Source: Tissierella sp032104385
GTDB lineage: Bacteria > Bacillota > Clostridia > Tissierellales > Tissierellaceae
DNA length: 64,000 nt
Direction: 5' to 3'
NCBI RefSeq assembly: GCF_032104385.1
Contig: NZ_DAMCHJ010000011.1
Coordinates: forward strand, 1 to 64,000
Shown here: positions 26,530 through 34,506 of the stretch, piece by piece
Numbering within the stretch: the first letter of the stretch is position 1
Layout of the letters: the number at the start of each line of letters is the position of its first letter
Notes under the pieces: generated by a model
Told to the model about the DNA's origin: nothing
The model's database searches: none
Seen by the model: only the letters and a program-made list of their open reading frames with translations
Made by a program: the position numbers and the translations under genes

Positions 26530-26867
26530 GTGAGTTTAAGATTTCAATATGATTGTTCAAATATAGATTGGGAAAATGTAGTTAAAATACTAAAAGAAGT
26601 TGAAATGGATTTGGTCGAGCAATTTCAGATGGAGTATATCAGGCTGCAATTTATGATATAGCAGTATCTTCTGAATATCAAGGAAAGAGCATAGGAAGAA
26701 TTATTATAGAGAAGATTTTAGAAGGACTACCTAATTGTAATTGTATTTTATATGCTTCACCAGGAAAGGAAACTTTTTATGAAAAGTTTAACTTTAGAAA
26801 GATGAAAACAGGAATGGCATTGTTTAATAACCCAGATAAGATGAAGGATAAAGGATTTGTACAATAA
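26530..26867 (+). pseudogene. GNAT acetyltransferase, broken by internal deletion/frameshift
   Basis: A GTG start with a good CAGGAGG site reads VSLRFQYDCSNIDWENVVKI and then runs into a stop. From about 26616 another frame continues with GRAISDGVYQAAIYDIAVSS, YQGKSIGRIIIEKIL and SPGKETFYEKFNFRKM to a stop at 26865-26867. These are the N-terminal helix and the acetyl-CoA-binding half of a GNAT enzyme; the middle strands and the frame are lost. The RBS and stop are intact, so the damage looks recent, or there is an assembly error. Confidence 0.8.
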
Positions 26868-26884
26868 TAAAAGGAGATGATAGG

Positions 26885-27046
26885 ATGAATAATTATAAGT
26901 GTACAGTATGTGGCTATACCTATAGACCAGAAAAGGGAGATAAAACACATGATATAGAGCCTAACACAACTTTTGAAGATTTACCAGATGATTGGAAATG
27001 TCCAACCTGCAATCAGTCTAAAATGGCTTTTGAGGAAATAAAATAA
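26885..27046 (+). CDS. Rubredoxin
   Basis: The 53-residue protein has both rubredoxin knuckles, YKCTVCGYTYRPEKGD and DDWKCPTCNQSKMAFEEI, giving four Cys ligands for one iron. The usual aromatic residue after the second knuckle is K/M-containing here but the fold is clear. AAGGAG at 26871-26876 serves the ATG. In anaerobes rubredoxin passes electrons to superoxide or peroxide reductases and other partners. Confidence 0.94.
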   Translation: MNNYKCTVCGYTYRPEKGDKTHDIEPNTTFEDLPDDWKCPTCNQSKMAFEEIK

Positions 27047-27078
27047 CCTTTATACATTTGAATAAGAAAGGAGAAAAA

Positions 27079-29181
27079 ATGAAAGCAATAAATAAAGTAT
27101 TTAAGATAAAAACAATTATTATTTTGATGATTATATCAATAATAGGACTTAGAGGTAATGATAAATCTTTAGCCTCGGGAAATATTAAATTGGTAGTAGA
27201 TGGAAAAGATATAACCTCTAAATCAATGCCAATAGTAAGAAATGGTAGAACTTTAGTACCTGTACGCTTTGTATCAGAAGAATTGGGAGCAACAGTTACT
27301 TGGAACAACGATGACAGGACTGTAAAAATTGAAAAAGGTAACAGTATAATATCTTTAAAGATTGATAGTCGATTAGTTCAGTATATAGATAAGGAAGAGA
27401 AATATTTTCTATCTGATGTAGCACCTGTAATAATAGATGGTCGTACCTATACACCCTTACGATTAGTAAGTAATGCTTTAGGTATAGGAATTGAATGGGA
27501 TGGAATTAATAGTGTTGTTAATATTAATTCTAATATTTCATCAGATTTTACTCCATTTTTTCAAGAAAAAATTTCAATAGTTAATCAAACTATCAATGGG
27601 AAAATGGATTTACAGATTATATTACCTAATGGTGCACCTAAAAATGCAGTAGAAATAAAATACCTATTAATGGATCCTAAAACAGCTAAGGGAAAAGTTA
27701 TAGCTAGAGGAAATGATTTAGGTGGAAAATATACCTGGCTGCCAAATATAAAGGATAATGGAAAGAAAGTTCTTGTGGCTGCTATATATGATAATAAGGG
27801 GAACTTCCTTTCAGGTGATGCAATACCTGTAAATATGAATATAATTCCTAATGTATTTTTAACGGGAGTAGAAAACGGACAAGTAGTAAATGAAAATATA
27901 GTTTTAAATCCTAATGTTAATTTTGTAGCTTCCTATGTAAAATATGAAATAGTTAATCTAGATAAAAACAAGACCAATTTAACAACAGAATTGGATCCAC
28001 AAGGTTCATATAATTGGTCGCCTATGGTAGATGATAATGGAAATTATTCTATAAAGGTAATTGCTTATGATGAAAATAACAATTCCTATCCAAGTGAAGC
28101 CATTAATATTAAAATAGAGGTTCCATATATTTTAGGTTTCTCAGGAGTTAAAAAGGATATGATAATAAATAAGCCAGTTAACTTATCTGCTTCTAGAAAT
28201 TTTAATGTTATAGAAACAGAATATATTCTAAGGGATCCAAATACAGGAGTGGAAGAAGTCCTTAAAAAGCAAGGATATGGAAGTTATAAATGGTTTCCAA
28301 GTCCAGAGTATGAAGGAGATAAAGAGCTTCTAGTTAGAGTAAAAGATACCCTTGGAATAGTACACCAGACTAAAGGTATTCCTGTTAAATTACCTGGTAA
28401 GCCTAGCCTGCTTATTGAAGGAGTGGGACCGAAACAAGTAATTACATCGGAAGTAAAACTAAAAGCTTTAAGTAATATTGGCTTAAATAGTGTTGATTAT
28501 ATCCTAACAAATCCAACTAAAGGAACTAATAAAACTTTAGCATCTGGACAAAATCCTTCTATAGAATATAAATTTACACCAACTAAAGGAGAACTAAGTT
28601 ATAGTCATATTAAAGCAGTAGGCGTATATAATGGCAAGACTATAGAAAGTGAAGAAATTCCAATTAAGATTTATTTGGGGCAGACCTATGGACCAAAACC
28701 AATTGTTGCAAAAGATAAGTTTTTAGGGGTAGCATCTAATCTAGCAAAAGAATCTTGGGGAAATACAGGGATGTCTGCTGCTTTACAAACAGCACAAGCT
28801 ATATTAGAAACAGGATGGGGACAATCTGTACCTGTAGATAAATATACTGGAAAAGTCTCTAATAATCTCTTTGGAATTAAGGGAAAAGGCACAGCAGGTT
28901 CAGTTGTATCCAACACATGGGAAGAGTACAATGGAACTAAATTTAGAATTGATGCAGAGTTTAGAGCTTATAACAATATCAATGAAAGTTGGTTAAATCA
29001 CAAAGAGCTACTCTTAAAAGGTGAAAGGTATGGTATATTTAGGGATGTAATGCATGATAGTACTCAAGGTGCTTGGGCACTAAGAAGAGCAGGATATGCA
29101 ACGGATTCTCAATATCCTATAAAACTAATGAATATCATTAAACAATATAAATTATATGAATTGGATGAAATAGGAATATAA
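27079..29181 (+). CDS. Secreted glucosaminidase with copper-amine-oxidase-type stalk domain
   Basis: The 700-residue protein has a signal-like N terminus, a Cu-amine-oxidase N-terminal-like (stalk) domain with two VRNGRTLVPVRFVSEELGA-type repeats (about 40-150), a series of four or five Ig-like repeats of about 85 residues (each near a VxLSGVxxGxxVNxxVxLxxS pattern), and a C-terminal FlgJ-type N-acetylglucosaminidase domain (about 545-690; TAQAILETGWGQSVPV includes the catalytic Glu, and NLFGIKG). It should cut peptidoglycan glycan strands outside the cell. ATG 27079 follows AAAGGAG. The stalk and repeats probably bind the wall. Confidence 0.9.
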   Translation: MKAINKVFKIKTIIILMIISIIGLRGNDKSLASGNIKLVVDGKDITSKSMPIVRNGRTLVPVRFVSEELGATVTWNNDDRTVKIEKGNSIISLKIDSRLVQYIDKEEKYFLSDVAPVIIDGRTYTPLRLVSNALGIGIEWDGINSVVNINSNISSDFTPFFQEKISIVNQTINGKMDLQIILPNGAPKNAVEIKYLLMDPKTAKGKVIARGNDLGGKYTWLPNIKDNGKKVLVAAIYDNKGNFLSGDAIPVNMNIIPNVFLTGVENGQVVNENIVLNPNVNFVASYVKYEIVNLDKNKTNLTTELDPQGSYNWSPMVDDNGNYSIKVIAYDENNNSYPSEAINIKIEVPYILGFSGVKKDMIINKPVNLSASRNFNVIETEYILRDPNTGVEEVLKKQGYGSYKWFPSPEYEGDKELLVRVKDTLGIVHQTKGIPVKLPGKPSLLIEGVGPKQVITSEVKLKALSNIGLNSVDYILTNPTKGTNKTLASGQNPSIEYKFTPTKGELSYSHIKAVGVYNGKTIESEEIPIKIYLGQTYGPKPIVAKDKFLGVASNLAKESWGNTGMSAALQTAQAILETGWGQSVPVDKYTGKVSNNLFGIKGKGTAGSVVSNTWEEYNGTKFRIDAEFRAYNNINESWLNHKELLLKGERYGIFRDVMHDSTQGAWALRRAGYATDSQYPIKLMNIIKQYKLYELDEIGI

Positions 29182-29183
29182 AT

Positions 29184-29217
29184 AAAGACAAGCCCATTAT
29201 TAAAGGGCTTGTCTTTT
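29184..29217 (+). terminator. Terminator after the glucosaminidase gene
   Basis: AAAGACAAGCCC (29184-29195) pairs with GGGCTTGTCTTT (29205-29216), with a TTTT end. Confidence 0.9.
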
Positions 29218-29237
29218 GTATATTAAGGAATTAATAT

Positions 29238-29266
29238 TTGACTTGTTGTAGATATATCAATATTAA
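29238..29266 (+). promoter_or_regulatory. Sigma-A-type promoter for the small membrane protein gene
   Basis: TTGACT (29238-29243) and TATTAA (29261-29266) are 17 bases apart, leaving a leader of about 95 bases before the TTG start. Confidence 0.5.
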
Positions 29267-29363
29267 AAAACTTTAAAAGTAGAAATCTTAAAAAAGAAGG
29301 AATTTCATAACTTATAGCGAATATATTAAATGGGCTTTATAAAGGGTAAAGGGGGAGAATATT

Positions 29364-29621
29364 TTGTTTAATGATTATAATTATAATAAGTCTTGGGAAA
29401 GTCCAGGGTCTAAAAATAATGATGATGTAATGACCGTTGGAGAATGGATAACTGTATTAATTGTATTTGCTATTCCAATTATAAACATAGTTATGTATTT
29501 CATATGGGGATTTGGAGGTAATGCAAATAAGAATCTTCAAAATTTTTGTAGAGCAACTTTAATAATAGCTGCTGTAGGTATTGTGTTTGGCCTATTATTT
29601 GCGGGATGTTCACGTATTTAG
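29364..29621 (+). CDS. Small two-helix membrane protein
   Basis: The 85-residue protein has a polar N terminus rich in Asn/Tyr, then two hydrophobic segments (about 28-50 and 63-82). It starts at TTG with a GGGGGAG site at 29351-29357; no ATG lies in frame nearby. Similar short proteins (GEWITVLIVFAIPIINIVMY) are widespread next to varied genes in Firmicutes; function unknown. Confidence 0.7.
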   Translation: MFNDYNYNKSWESPGSKNNDDVMTVGEWITVLIVFAIPIINIVMYFIWGFGGNANKNLQNFCRATLIIAAVGIVFGLLFAGCSRI

Positions 29622-29652
29622 AAGACTAAGATAAAAAGAAAGGAAGATGAAA

Positions 29653-30180
29653 GTGAGTAAAATGTTAATAGTTGTTGATATGCAAAATGACTTTATAGAT
29701 GGAGCATTGGGTACCAAGGAAGCAATAGATATTATTCCAAATGTAGTCCGAAAAATAAAGAATTTTCAAGGGAATATAATATATACAAGAGATACTCATA
29801 AAGAAAACTATCTATCTACACAGGAAGGTAGATATTTACCAGTAAAACATTGTATAGAAAATACTCATGGATGGGAGTTACATAAGGATATTCAAAATTT
29901 AATAAGGGATACTAAAACTAATATTTATAATAAAGATACTTTTGGCTCTAAGGAATTAGTTCAAGAACTAATGGATATTAACAAAAAAGAACCAATAGAG
30001 GAAATTCAGATAATAGGTCTTTGTACAGATATTTGTGTTATCTCAAATGCATTATTAATTAAGGCGTTTTTACCAGAAGTAAAAATATCAGTAGATGAAA
30101 AATGTTGTGCAGGTGTGACTCCAGAAAGCCATAAAAATGCAATAAATGCAATGAAGATGTGTCAAGTTGTTATTGTATAA
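29653..30180 (+). CDS. Isochorismatase-like cysteine hydrolase
   Basis: The 175-residue protein belongs to the isochorismatase/nicotinamidase fold: catalytic Asp in LIVVDMQNDFIDG, and nucleophile Cys in IIGLCTDICVISNALLI, with DTHKENY resembling the metal-binding Asp-x-His of nicotinamidases. The nicotinamidase reaction (nicotinamide to nicotinate) is plausible because of the DTH motif, but related amidases share it. GTG 29653 is well spaced from AAAGGAAG (29639-29646); ATG 29647 abuts the site. Confidence 0.85.
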   Translation: MSKMLIVVDMQNDFIDGALGTKEAIDIIPNVVRKIKNFQGNIIYTRDTHKENYLSTQEGRYLPVKHCIENTHGWELHKDIQNLIRDTKTNIYNKDTFGSKELVQELMDINKKEPIEEIQIIGLCTDICVISNALLIKAFLPEVKISVDEKCCAGVTPESHKNAINAMKMCQVVIV

Positions 30181-30256
30181 ATAAATCCAATAATTCACCA
30201 CTATAGTATAAGATTCATATGATATATAGAACGATAAAAATAATGGTGGTGAGAAA

Positions 30257-30901
30257 ATGAGTGAAAATACATGTTTAACTTTAGGAATGAAAGCACCAGA
30301 TTTTGCTGGACTGTCAACATTTGGACCTGTGAAATTATCTGATTATACAGGGAAATGGGTAATATTGTTTTCTCATCCAGGAGATTTTACTCCTGTGTGA
30401 ACCACGGAATTTATTGCCTTTGCAAGGCAATATGATTCTTTCCTTGAGAGAAATGCCCAGCTTTTAGGAATAAGCTTAGATAGTAATCCATCCCATCTTG
30501 CATGGGTTTATAATATATATCAAAACACAGGTATTCAGATTCCTTTCCCAATAGTAGCAGATAAAGACATGAGTATTGCTAAAATGTATGGAATGATTGC
30601 TCCAAATATAAGTACAAGTACAACAGTACGGAATGTGTTTATCATAGATGATAAACAGATTATTCGTGCGATATTAGTATATCCTTTATCTAATGGTAGA
30701 TATATACCAGAGATATTAAGACTACTGATTGCATTACAAACTACAGATAGGTATGGCGTAGCAACTCCAGCAGATTGGCTCCCAGGGCAGCCAGTAGTAG
30801 TACCGGCACCTACAACCTATGAAGAGCTTCTTAGAAGAGTAGAAGGAGAAGACGGATATTATTGTGTAGATTGGTATTTATGTTATAAAGATATTAATTA
30901 G
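30257..30901 (+). CDS. Selenocysteine-containing peroxiredoxin (PrxU-like, Prx6 type)
   Basis: A 215-codon frame contains one in-frame TGA at 30398-30400 (codon 48), exactly where the peroxidatic Cys stands in the family motif DFTPVCTTEF (here HPGDFTPV-TGA-TTEFIAF). Sequence on both sides is intact and matches 1-Cys/Prx6-type peroxiredoxins (DFAGLSTFGPVKLSDYTGKW; LDSNPSHLAWVYNI; the Arg in LRLLIALQTTDRYG; C-terminal TPADWLPGQPVVVP). A SECIS-like hairpin follows the TGA. Selenocysteine peroxiredoxins of this kind are known from Eubacterium acidaminophilum. It reduces peroxides with a selenolate. Gene callers would truncate it to about 30569-30901. A disabled gene is unlikely given the exact placement. 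Confidence 0.93.
30398..30432 (+). promoter_or_regulatory. UGA codon and bacterial SECIS-like hairpin of the peroxiredoxin
   Basis: TATTGCCTT (30412-30420) pairs with AAGGCAATA (30424-30432) around loop TGC, starting 11 bases after the TGA; the loop is about 21 bases downstream, the usual position for bacterial SECIS elements bound by SelB. It lies in coding sequence, as bacterial SECIS elements do. Confidence 0.75.
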
Positions 30902-30914
30902 ATAATTTTAATAA

Positions 30915-30955
30915 AATAGTCTAATAAGTTTAGATTTCAAACTTATTAGACTATT
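30915..30955. terminator. Bidirectional 17-bp hairpin between peroxiredoxin and SRAP genes
   Basis: Two perfect 17-base arms (30915-30931 and 30939-30955) carrying AATAGTCTAATAA and its complement flank loop AGATTTC. The right arm covers the end of the reversed SRAP gene. The same arm core recurs at 60564-60603. Confidence 0.85.
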
Positions 30956-31530
30956 ATTATTTTCCCATCATATGGTTTCATTATAGATTTTATAATATCT
31001 AAATCTCCAGAACTTGTATCTAACCAGTACTTTTCCATTTCTCTAGGTAAAATAACAGGCATCCTTTGATGGATTTCTTTCATAGTTTCATTAGCATCTG
31101 TTGTAATTATAGTAAAAGATTCATATTCTTTACCATCTGTATCTCTAAAAACATTATATAATCCAGCTAAAGAGAAGATGTTTTCATTTTTCACAGATAT
31201 TTTTCTTTTTATTTTCTTTCCGTCTATATTCTGCCATTCAAAAAAACTGGTTACGGGAACTAAACATCTTCTACTGTAAAATGAATTTTTAAATAAGGGT
31301 TTAATATCTACTGTCTCAGCCCTTGCGTTTATTATGGGCTTTTTAGTAAATGCAGGCATAAATCCCCATTTCATTACTTTCAGTTCGTTATTGTTATTAT
31401 TTATTACAATAGGAACCATATTTGTAGGAAATACTTCCTCTTGAGGATTAAATCTTCCTACAGTTTTTATAGCTTTATATCTTTCTATTAACATATCTAT
31501 ATTTGTATCTAGAGAAAATCTACCACACAT
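30946..31530 (-). CDS. SOS-response-associated peptidase family protein (SRAP/YedK/HMCES)
   Basis: The 194-residue protein has the SRAP signatures: catalytic Cys2 after the initiator Met (MCGRFSL), PIINARAETVDIKP (Asn/Arg contacts), SFFEWQ with the catalytic Glu, and HQRMPVILP with the active-site His. SRAP proteins form a stable thiazolidine crosslink with abasic sites in single-stranded DNA, shielding them. Length is close to YedK. It ends inside a hairpin that also terminates the convergent peroxiredoxin. Confidence 0.95.
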   Translation of the reverse strand: MCGRFSLDTNIDMLIERYKAIKTVGRFNPQEEVFPTNMVPIVINNNNNELKVMKWGFMPAFTKKPIINARAETVDIKPLFKNSFYSRRCLVPVTSFFEWQNIDGKKIKRKISVKNENIFSLAGLYNVFRDTDGKEYESFTIITTDANETMKEIHQRMPVILPREMEKYWLDTSSGDLDIIKSIMKPYDGKIIIV

Positions 31531-31720
31531 AATATCACCTAATTAAATATTTTATAATGTTATTATACCCAGAAAGATAACGAAAGAATAGAGCAAAAAT
31601 AGTATTTGAATATTATATAGAAAATAAATGCTTTTGTTCTACTATTGTAGAAGTATAAGCTAAAGAAAATTCACGAAAAATGCTTTTATAAGAATTAATT
31701 AGAAGGAGTAGTATGGGGAA

Positions 31721-32263
31721 TTACATTTCTTTATATTCTTTCTTCAATATTCCCATAAATAAAGTATCAGTATATTTTCCATCAACAAAGAAATTTTCTC
31801 TTATTCTGCCTTCTTCTTTAAATCCACATTTCTCATAGCAGGAGATAGCCCTTTTATTATATGCTCTTACTTCTAAATCTAATTTATGAAGATTTAATTT
31901 ATTAAAAGCAAATTCTTGAATGAGTTTAATTGCTTCGCTGCCATAGCCCTTACTTAAATTATCCTTAGTGCCTATTACAATGCCTAATGTTCCAACTCTG
32001 TTAACCCAATCTATCCTTATTAAATCAATTTGACCAATGTATTCTTCAGTGTCTTTATGAGCTATAACAAAACCTTTAAAGTTAGAAGCACCTTGCAGAA
32101 TATTATTTAAGAAGTTTTCAGTTTCATTTAAAGTATGGGGATATAAAAATATATTGCTCAAATATTGGGTAATCTCAATATCATTTACCCATTTTCTCAT
32201 ATATGGTAAATCTTCTTTTCTATACTCTCTTAATACTATCCTATCACCAATTAATCTAGCCAA
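31721..32263 (-). CDS. RimJ/RimL-type GNAT acetyltransferase
   Basis: The 180-residue protein has the RimL-like pattern IVLREYRKEDLPYMRKWVND, then the acetyl-CoA-binding GTKDNLSKGYGSEAIKLIQE and the C-terminal RAYNKRAISCYEKCGFKEEG. Such enzymes acetylate N-terminal or other amines on proteins, antibiotics or small molecules; the substrate is not readable. The start is probably TTG 32263, spaced 7 from AGAGGTG; GTG 32272 overlaps that site. Confidence 0.88.
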   Translation of the reverse strand: MARLIGDRIVLREYRKEDLPYMRKWVNDIEITQYLSNIFLYPHTLNETENFLNNILQGASNFKGFVIAHKDTEEYIGQIDLIRIDWVNRVGTLGIVIGTKDNLSKGYGSEAIKLIQEFAFNKLNLHKLDLEVRAYNKRAISCYEKCGFKEEGRIRENFFVDGKYTDTLFMGILKKEYKEM

Positions 32264-32280
32264 TAATATCACCTCTTATT

Positions 32281-32616
32281 TTTATAGTACATTATATCAT
32301 AGAGAATATAATAACAATATAAGTTTTTGGAATGAATTCATTAATTATTATAGGATAATATGAAAGAAAGATATAGAATTATCATAATCATAAAACTACG
32401 CAGTTTGTAACTCAGCAGATAAAATGATTAATACTTAAAAATAAAAAGGGAAGCCTAGAGGAAATTTAGGTAAATATTTTTATCCCAATAAATAGTAGGA
32501 CACAATTCCCAGTTTTTCTTTAATATGATATAATTTATAATAAATTTCTAAGTTTTTAGGACGGATGTCCTTCATTAGAGTATGAATTTTATTATATACT
32601 TTAAGGAGTGGGAACT
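32281..32616 (+). other. Gene-free AT-rich stretch
   Basis: Between the GNAT and Crp/Fnr genes I see no open frame with an RBS. A TATAAT occurs near 32530 without a convincing -35 partner, and GGAC-GGAT-GTCC near 32560 could form a tiny hairpin. No riboswitch class was recognised. Confidence 0.5.
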
Positions 32617-33303
32617 TTGCATATAATTGAAATCATTGAATCAAATAAAGGAATAAAAAAGATATTAAGAGACTGTCCCTATGAGATTTTAAAAAAATGG
32701 GAATTTAAGGAATACTCTAAGGGGCAACTAATATGTCATCAAGATATGCAATATGAGTATTTCTATATTATAGTCAAAGGTTATGCTAATATATCTTTAA
32801 CAGCTGAAAATGGAAAAAAGTATTCTCAGGCCATATATAAAAATGGAGATTACTTTGGGGAATTGGAGATATTTGATAATAAGCCATATATTTGCTCTAT
32901 TGAAGCTTTAACAGATATTCAGGTAATTCGTATAGGAAGAGAAAATTTTCTAAAATGGATTGATAAGGATAGAAGTTTTTCTTTACATATAATGAAAACA
33001 TTATGTGATAGTTTTTATAAACTATCAAAATTAGCAGGTGAAAACACTTTGTATTCTTTAAAGTATAGATTATGTAATTATCTATTATATAGATTGGATT
33101 CAGGAGTTAAATCAAGTAGTGGTATAGAAATAAATGTAAACAAAGAGCAATTAAGTGAACAGTTTGCAGTTACATCTAGGAGCATAAATAGAATACTTCA
33201 GCAATTAAAAGAAAATGGTATCATAGACGTATCAAATAATTCAATTAATATTATTGATATAAAAAGACTGAGAGAGGAAGAAATCCTAAGTCGAAAGGAA
33301 TAA
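32617..33303 (+). CDS. Crp/Fnr-family transcriptional regulator
   Basis: The 228-residue protein has a cyclic-nucleotide-binding-type beta barrel (about 20-125; QYEYFYIIVKGYANI, KNGDYFGELEIFDNKPYIC) and a C-terminal Crp helix-turn-helix (VNKEQLSEQFAVTSRSINRILQQL). No N-terminal Cys cluster for an Fnr-type iron-sulfur centre is visible. TTG 32617 is preferred because AAGGAG (32603-32608) overlaps the upstream GTG. It stands 60 bases before the nucleoside uptake operon and may control it; the effector is unknown. Confidence 0.9.
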   Translation: MHIIEIIESNKGIKKILRDCPYEILKKWEFKEYSKGQLICHQDMQYEYFYIIVKGYANISLTAENGKKYSQAIYKNGDYFGELEIFDNKPYICSIEALTDIQVIRIGRENFLKWIDKDRSFSLHIMKTLCDSFYKLSKLAGENTLYSLKYRLCNYLLYRLDSGVKSSSGIEINVNKEQLSEQFAVTSRSINRILQQLKENGIIDVSNNSINIIDIKRLREEEILSRKE

Positions 33304-33311
33304 TTATGTCA

Positions 33312-33337
33312 ATAAAATCGAGAGAAATCGATTTTAT
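33312..33337 (+). terminator. Hairpin between the Crp/Fnr gene and bmp
   Basis: ATAAAATCGA (33312-33321) pairs with TCGATTTTAT (33328-33337) around GAGAAA. AT-rich and without a long T run, it may end the regulator transcript or attenuate the next operon. Confidence 0.55.
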
Positions 33338-33365
33338 ATATTAAAATAATAAGGGGGAGTTTTCT

Positions 33366-34427
33366 TTGAAAAAGAAACTTTTAATTTTATTATCACTAAT
33401 GTTGATAGTATCCACAGTATTAGCTGGATGTAAAAAAACTGATGTACCAACAACTTCGGATAAGCCAGCTACTAATGATGCATCAGATATTGTTGAAGCA
33501 ACAAAGGTAGGATTAGTATTAGCAGGTGGATTAGGAGACCGTTCATTTTATGATTCATCTCACGAAGGTGTAGAGCAAGCTAAGAAGGATTTAGGCATTG
33601 AGTACAAGGTATATGAATGTAGAAATGATTCATCATTATTAAATGACCAATTAGTACAAGCTTCTCAATATGCTTCAATCGTAGCAGTTGTAGGTTTCGA
33701 GTTTTATGATGTAGTTCAGGAAGTAGCAAAGGAATTCCCAAAAGTTTCATATATCTATGTAGACAATGAAATCGAAGGAATTGATAATCTAATCACTATA
33801 TCCTATGCAGAAAATGAAGGTTCATTTTTAGCAGGTGCTTTAGCTGCCATGCTTACAACTGAAACATCTATAGAAGGCATAGATGAGGGTAAATTAATAG
33901 GTATGGTTGGAGGAATGGATATTCCTGTAATAAGAAACTTCCAAGCAGGCTATGAAGCAGGGGCAAAATACATCGATCCAGAAGTTAAAGTTGAAACCAT
34001 ATTTGCAGAAGATTTTGAAGATCCAGCAAAGGGTAAGGAAAGTGCAACAGCACTTTATTCAAGGGGAGCAGATATTATATTCCAAGTAGCAGGAAAAACA
34101 GGAGAAGGTGTATTTGAAGCTGCCAAGGAAATGGGCAAATATGCCATAGGAGTAGATACTGACCAACGTTATATAAATCCAGAAGTTATAGTTGCTTCCA
34201 TGGTAAAAAAAGTAGGTAAATCAATTTATGATACTATAGAAAATATACAAAACGATAAAATAGAAAAAGGTAAAGTAGTTCATTATGGCTTATCTCAAGA
34301 TGGTGTAGAAATGGGATATGGTTCAAGCAATATGACTCAATTTGCAACAGAAGATATGAAAGCAAAACTTGAAGATATAAAGGCAAAAATCATTAGTGGA
34401 GAAATAGAAGTACCAACAGGTAAATAA
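33366..34427 (+). CDS. BMP/PnrA-family nucleoside-binding lipoprotein
   Basis: The 353-residue protein starts at TTG with AAGGGGGAG upstream, has a lipoprotein signal (lipobox VLAGC) and a BMP domain (LVLAGGLGDRSFYDSSHEGV, AGKTGEGVFEAAKEMG, AIGVDTDQR). BMP/PnrA proteins bind purine or pyrimidine nucleosides for an ABC importer. The downstream ATPase, two permeases and a nucleoside phosphorylase support nucleoside uptake. Confidence 0.93.
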   Translation: MKKKLLILLSLMLIVSTVLAGCKKTDVPTTSDKPATNDASDIVEATKVGLVLAGGLGDRSFYDSSHEGVEQAKKDLGIEYKVYECRNDSSLLNDQLVQASQYASIVAVVGFEFYDVVQEVAKEFPKVSYIYVDNEIEGIDNLITISYAENEGSFLAGALAAMLTTETSIEGIDEGKLIGMVGGMDIPVIRNFQAGYEAGAKYIDPEVKVETIFAEDFEDPAKGKESATALYSRGADIIFQVAGKTGEGVFEAAKEMGKYAIGVDTDQRYINPEVIVASMVKKVGKSIYDTIENIQNDKIEKGKVVHYGLSQDGVEMGYGSSNMTQFATEDMKAKLEDIKAKIISGEIEVPTGK

Positions 34428-34432
34428 GATTT

Positions 34433-34464
34433 AATGGAGAAGTAGACAGCTACTTCTCCATTTT
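34433..34464 (+). terminator. Intra-operon terminator after bmp
   Basis: AATGGAGAAGTAG (34433-34445) pairs with CTACTTCTCCATT (34450-34462), then TTTT overlaps the end. Partial termination here would give excess binding protein over the ATPase and permeases. Confidence 0.8.
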
Positions 34465-34506
34465 ACAATAACTATGGTTATATAAGATAACGAGGTGAGA
34501 ATTTAA

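Noticed and set aside
30257..30901. Reading the peroxiredoxin as a pseudogene with a nonsense mutation
   Set aside because: The only stop is TGA exactly at the catalytic Cys codon, the rest is intact, and a SECIS-like hairpin follows.
31713..31838. Small plus-strand ORF with a GGAG site overlapping the GNAT gene
   Set aside because: It is antisense to a clear GNAT coding region and its translation is low-complexity shadow sequence.
34433..34464. Operon end after bmp
   Set aside because: Although the hairpin is a good terminator, the ATPase and permease genes follow in the same direction and complete the same transporter, so it is read as partial termination.
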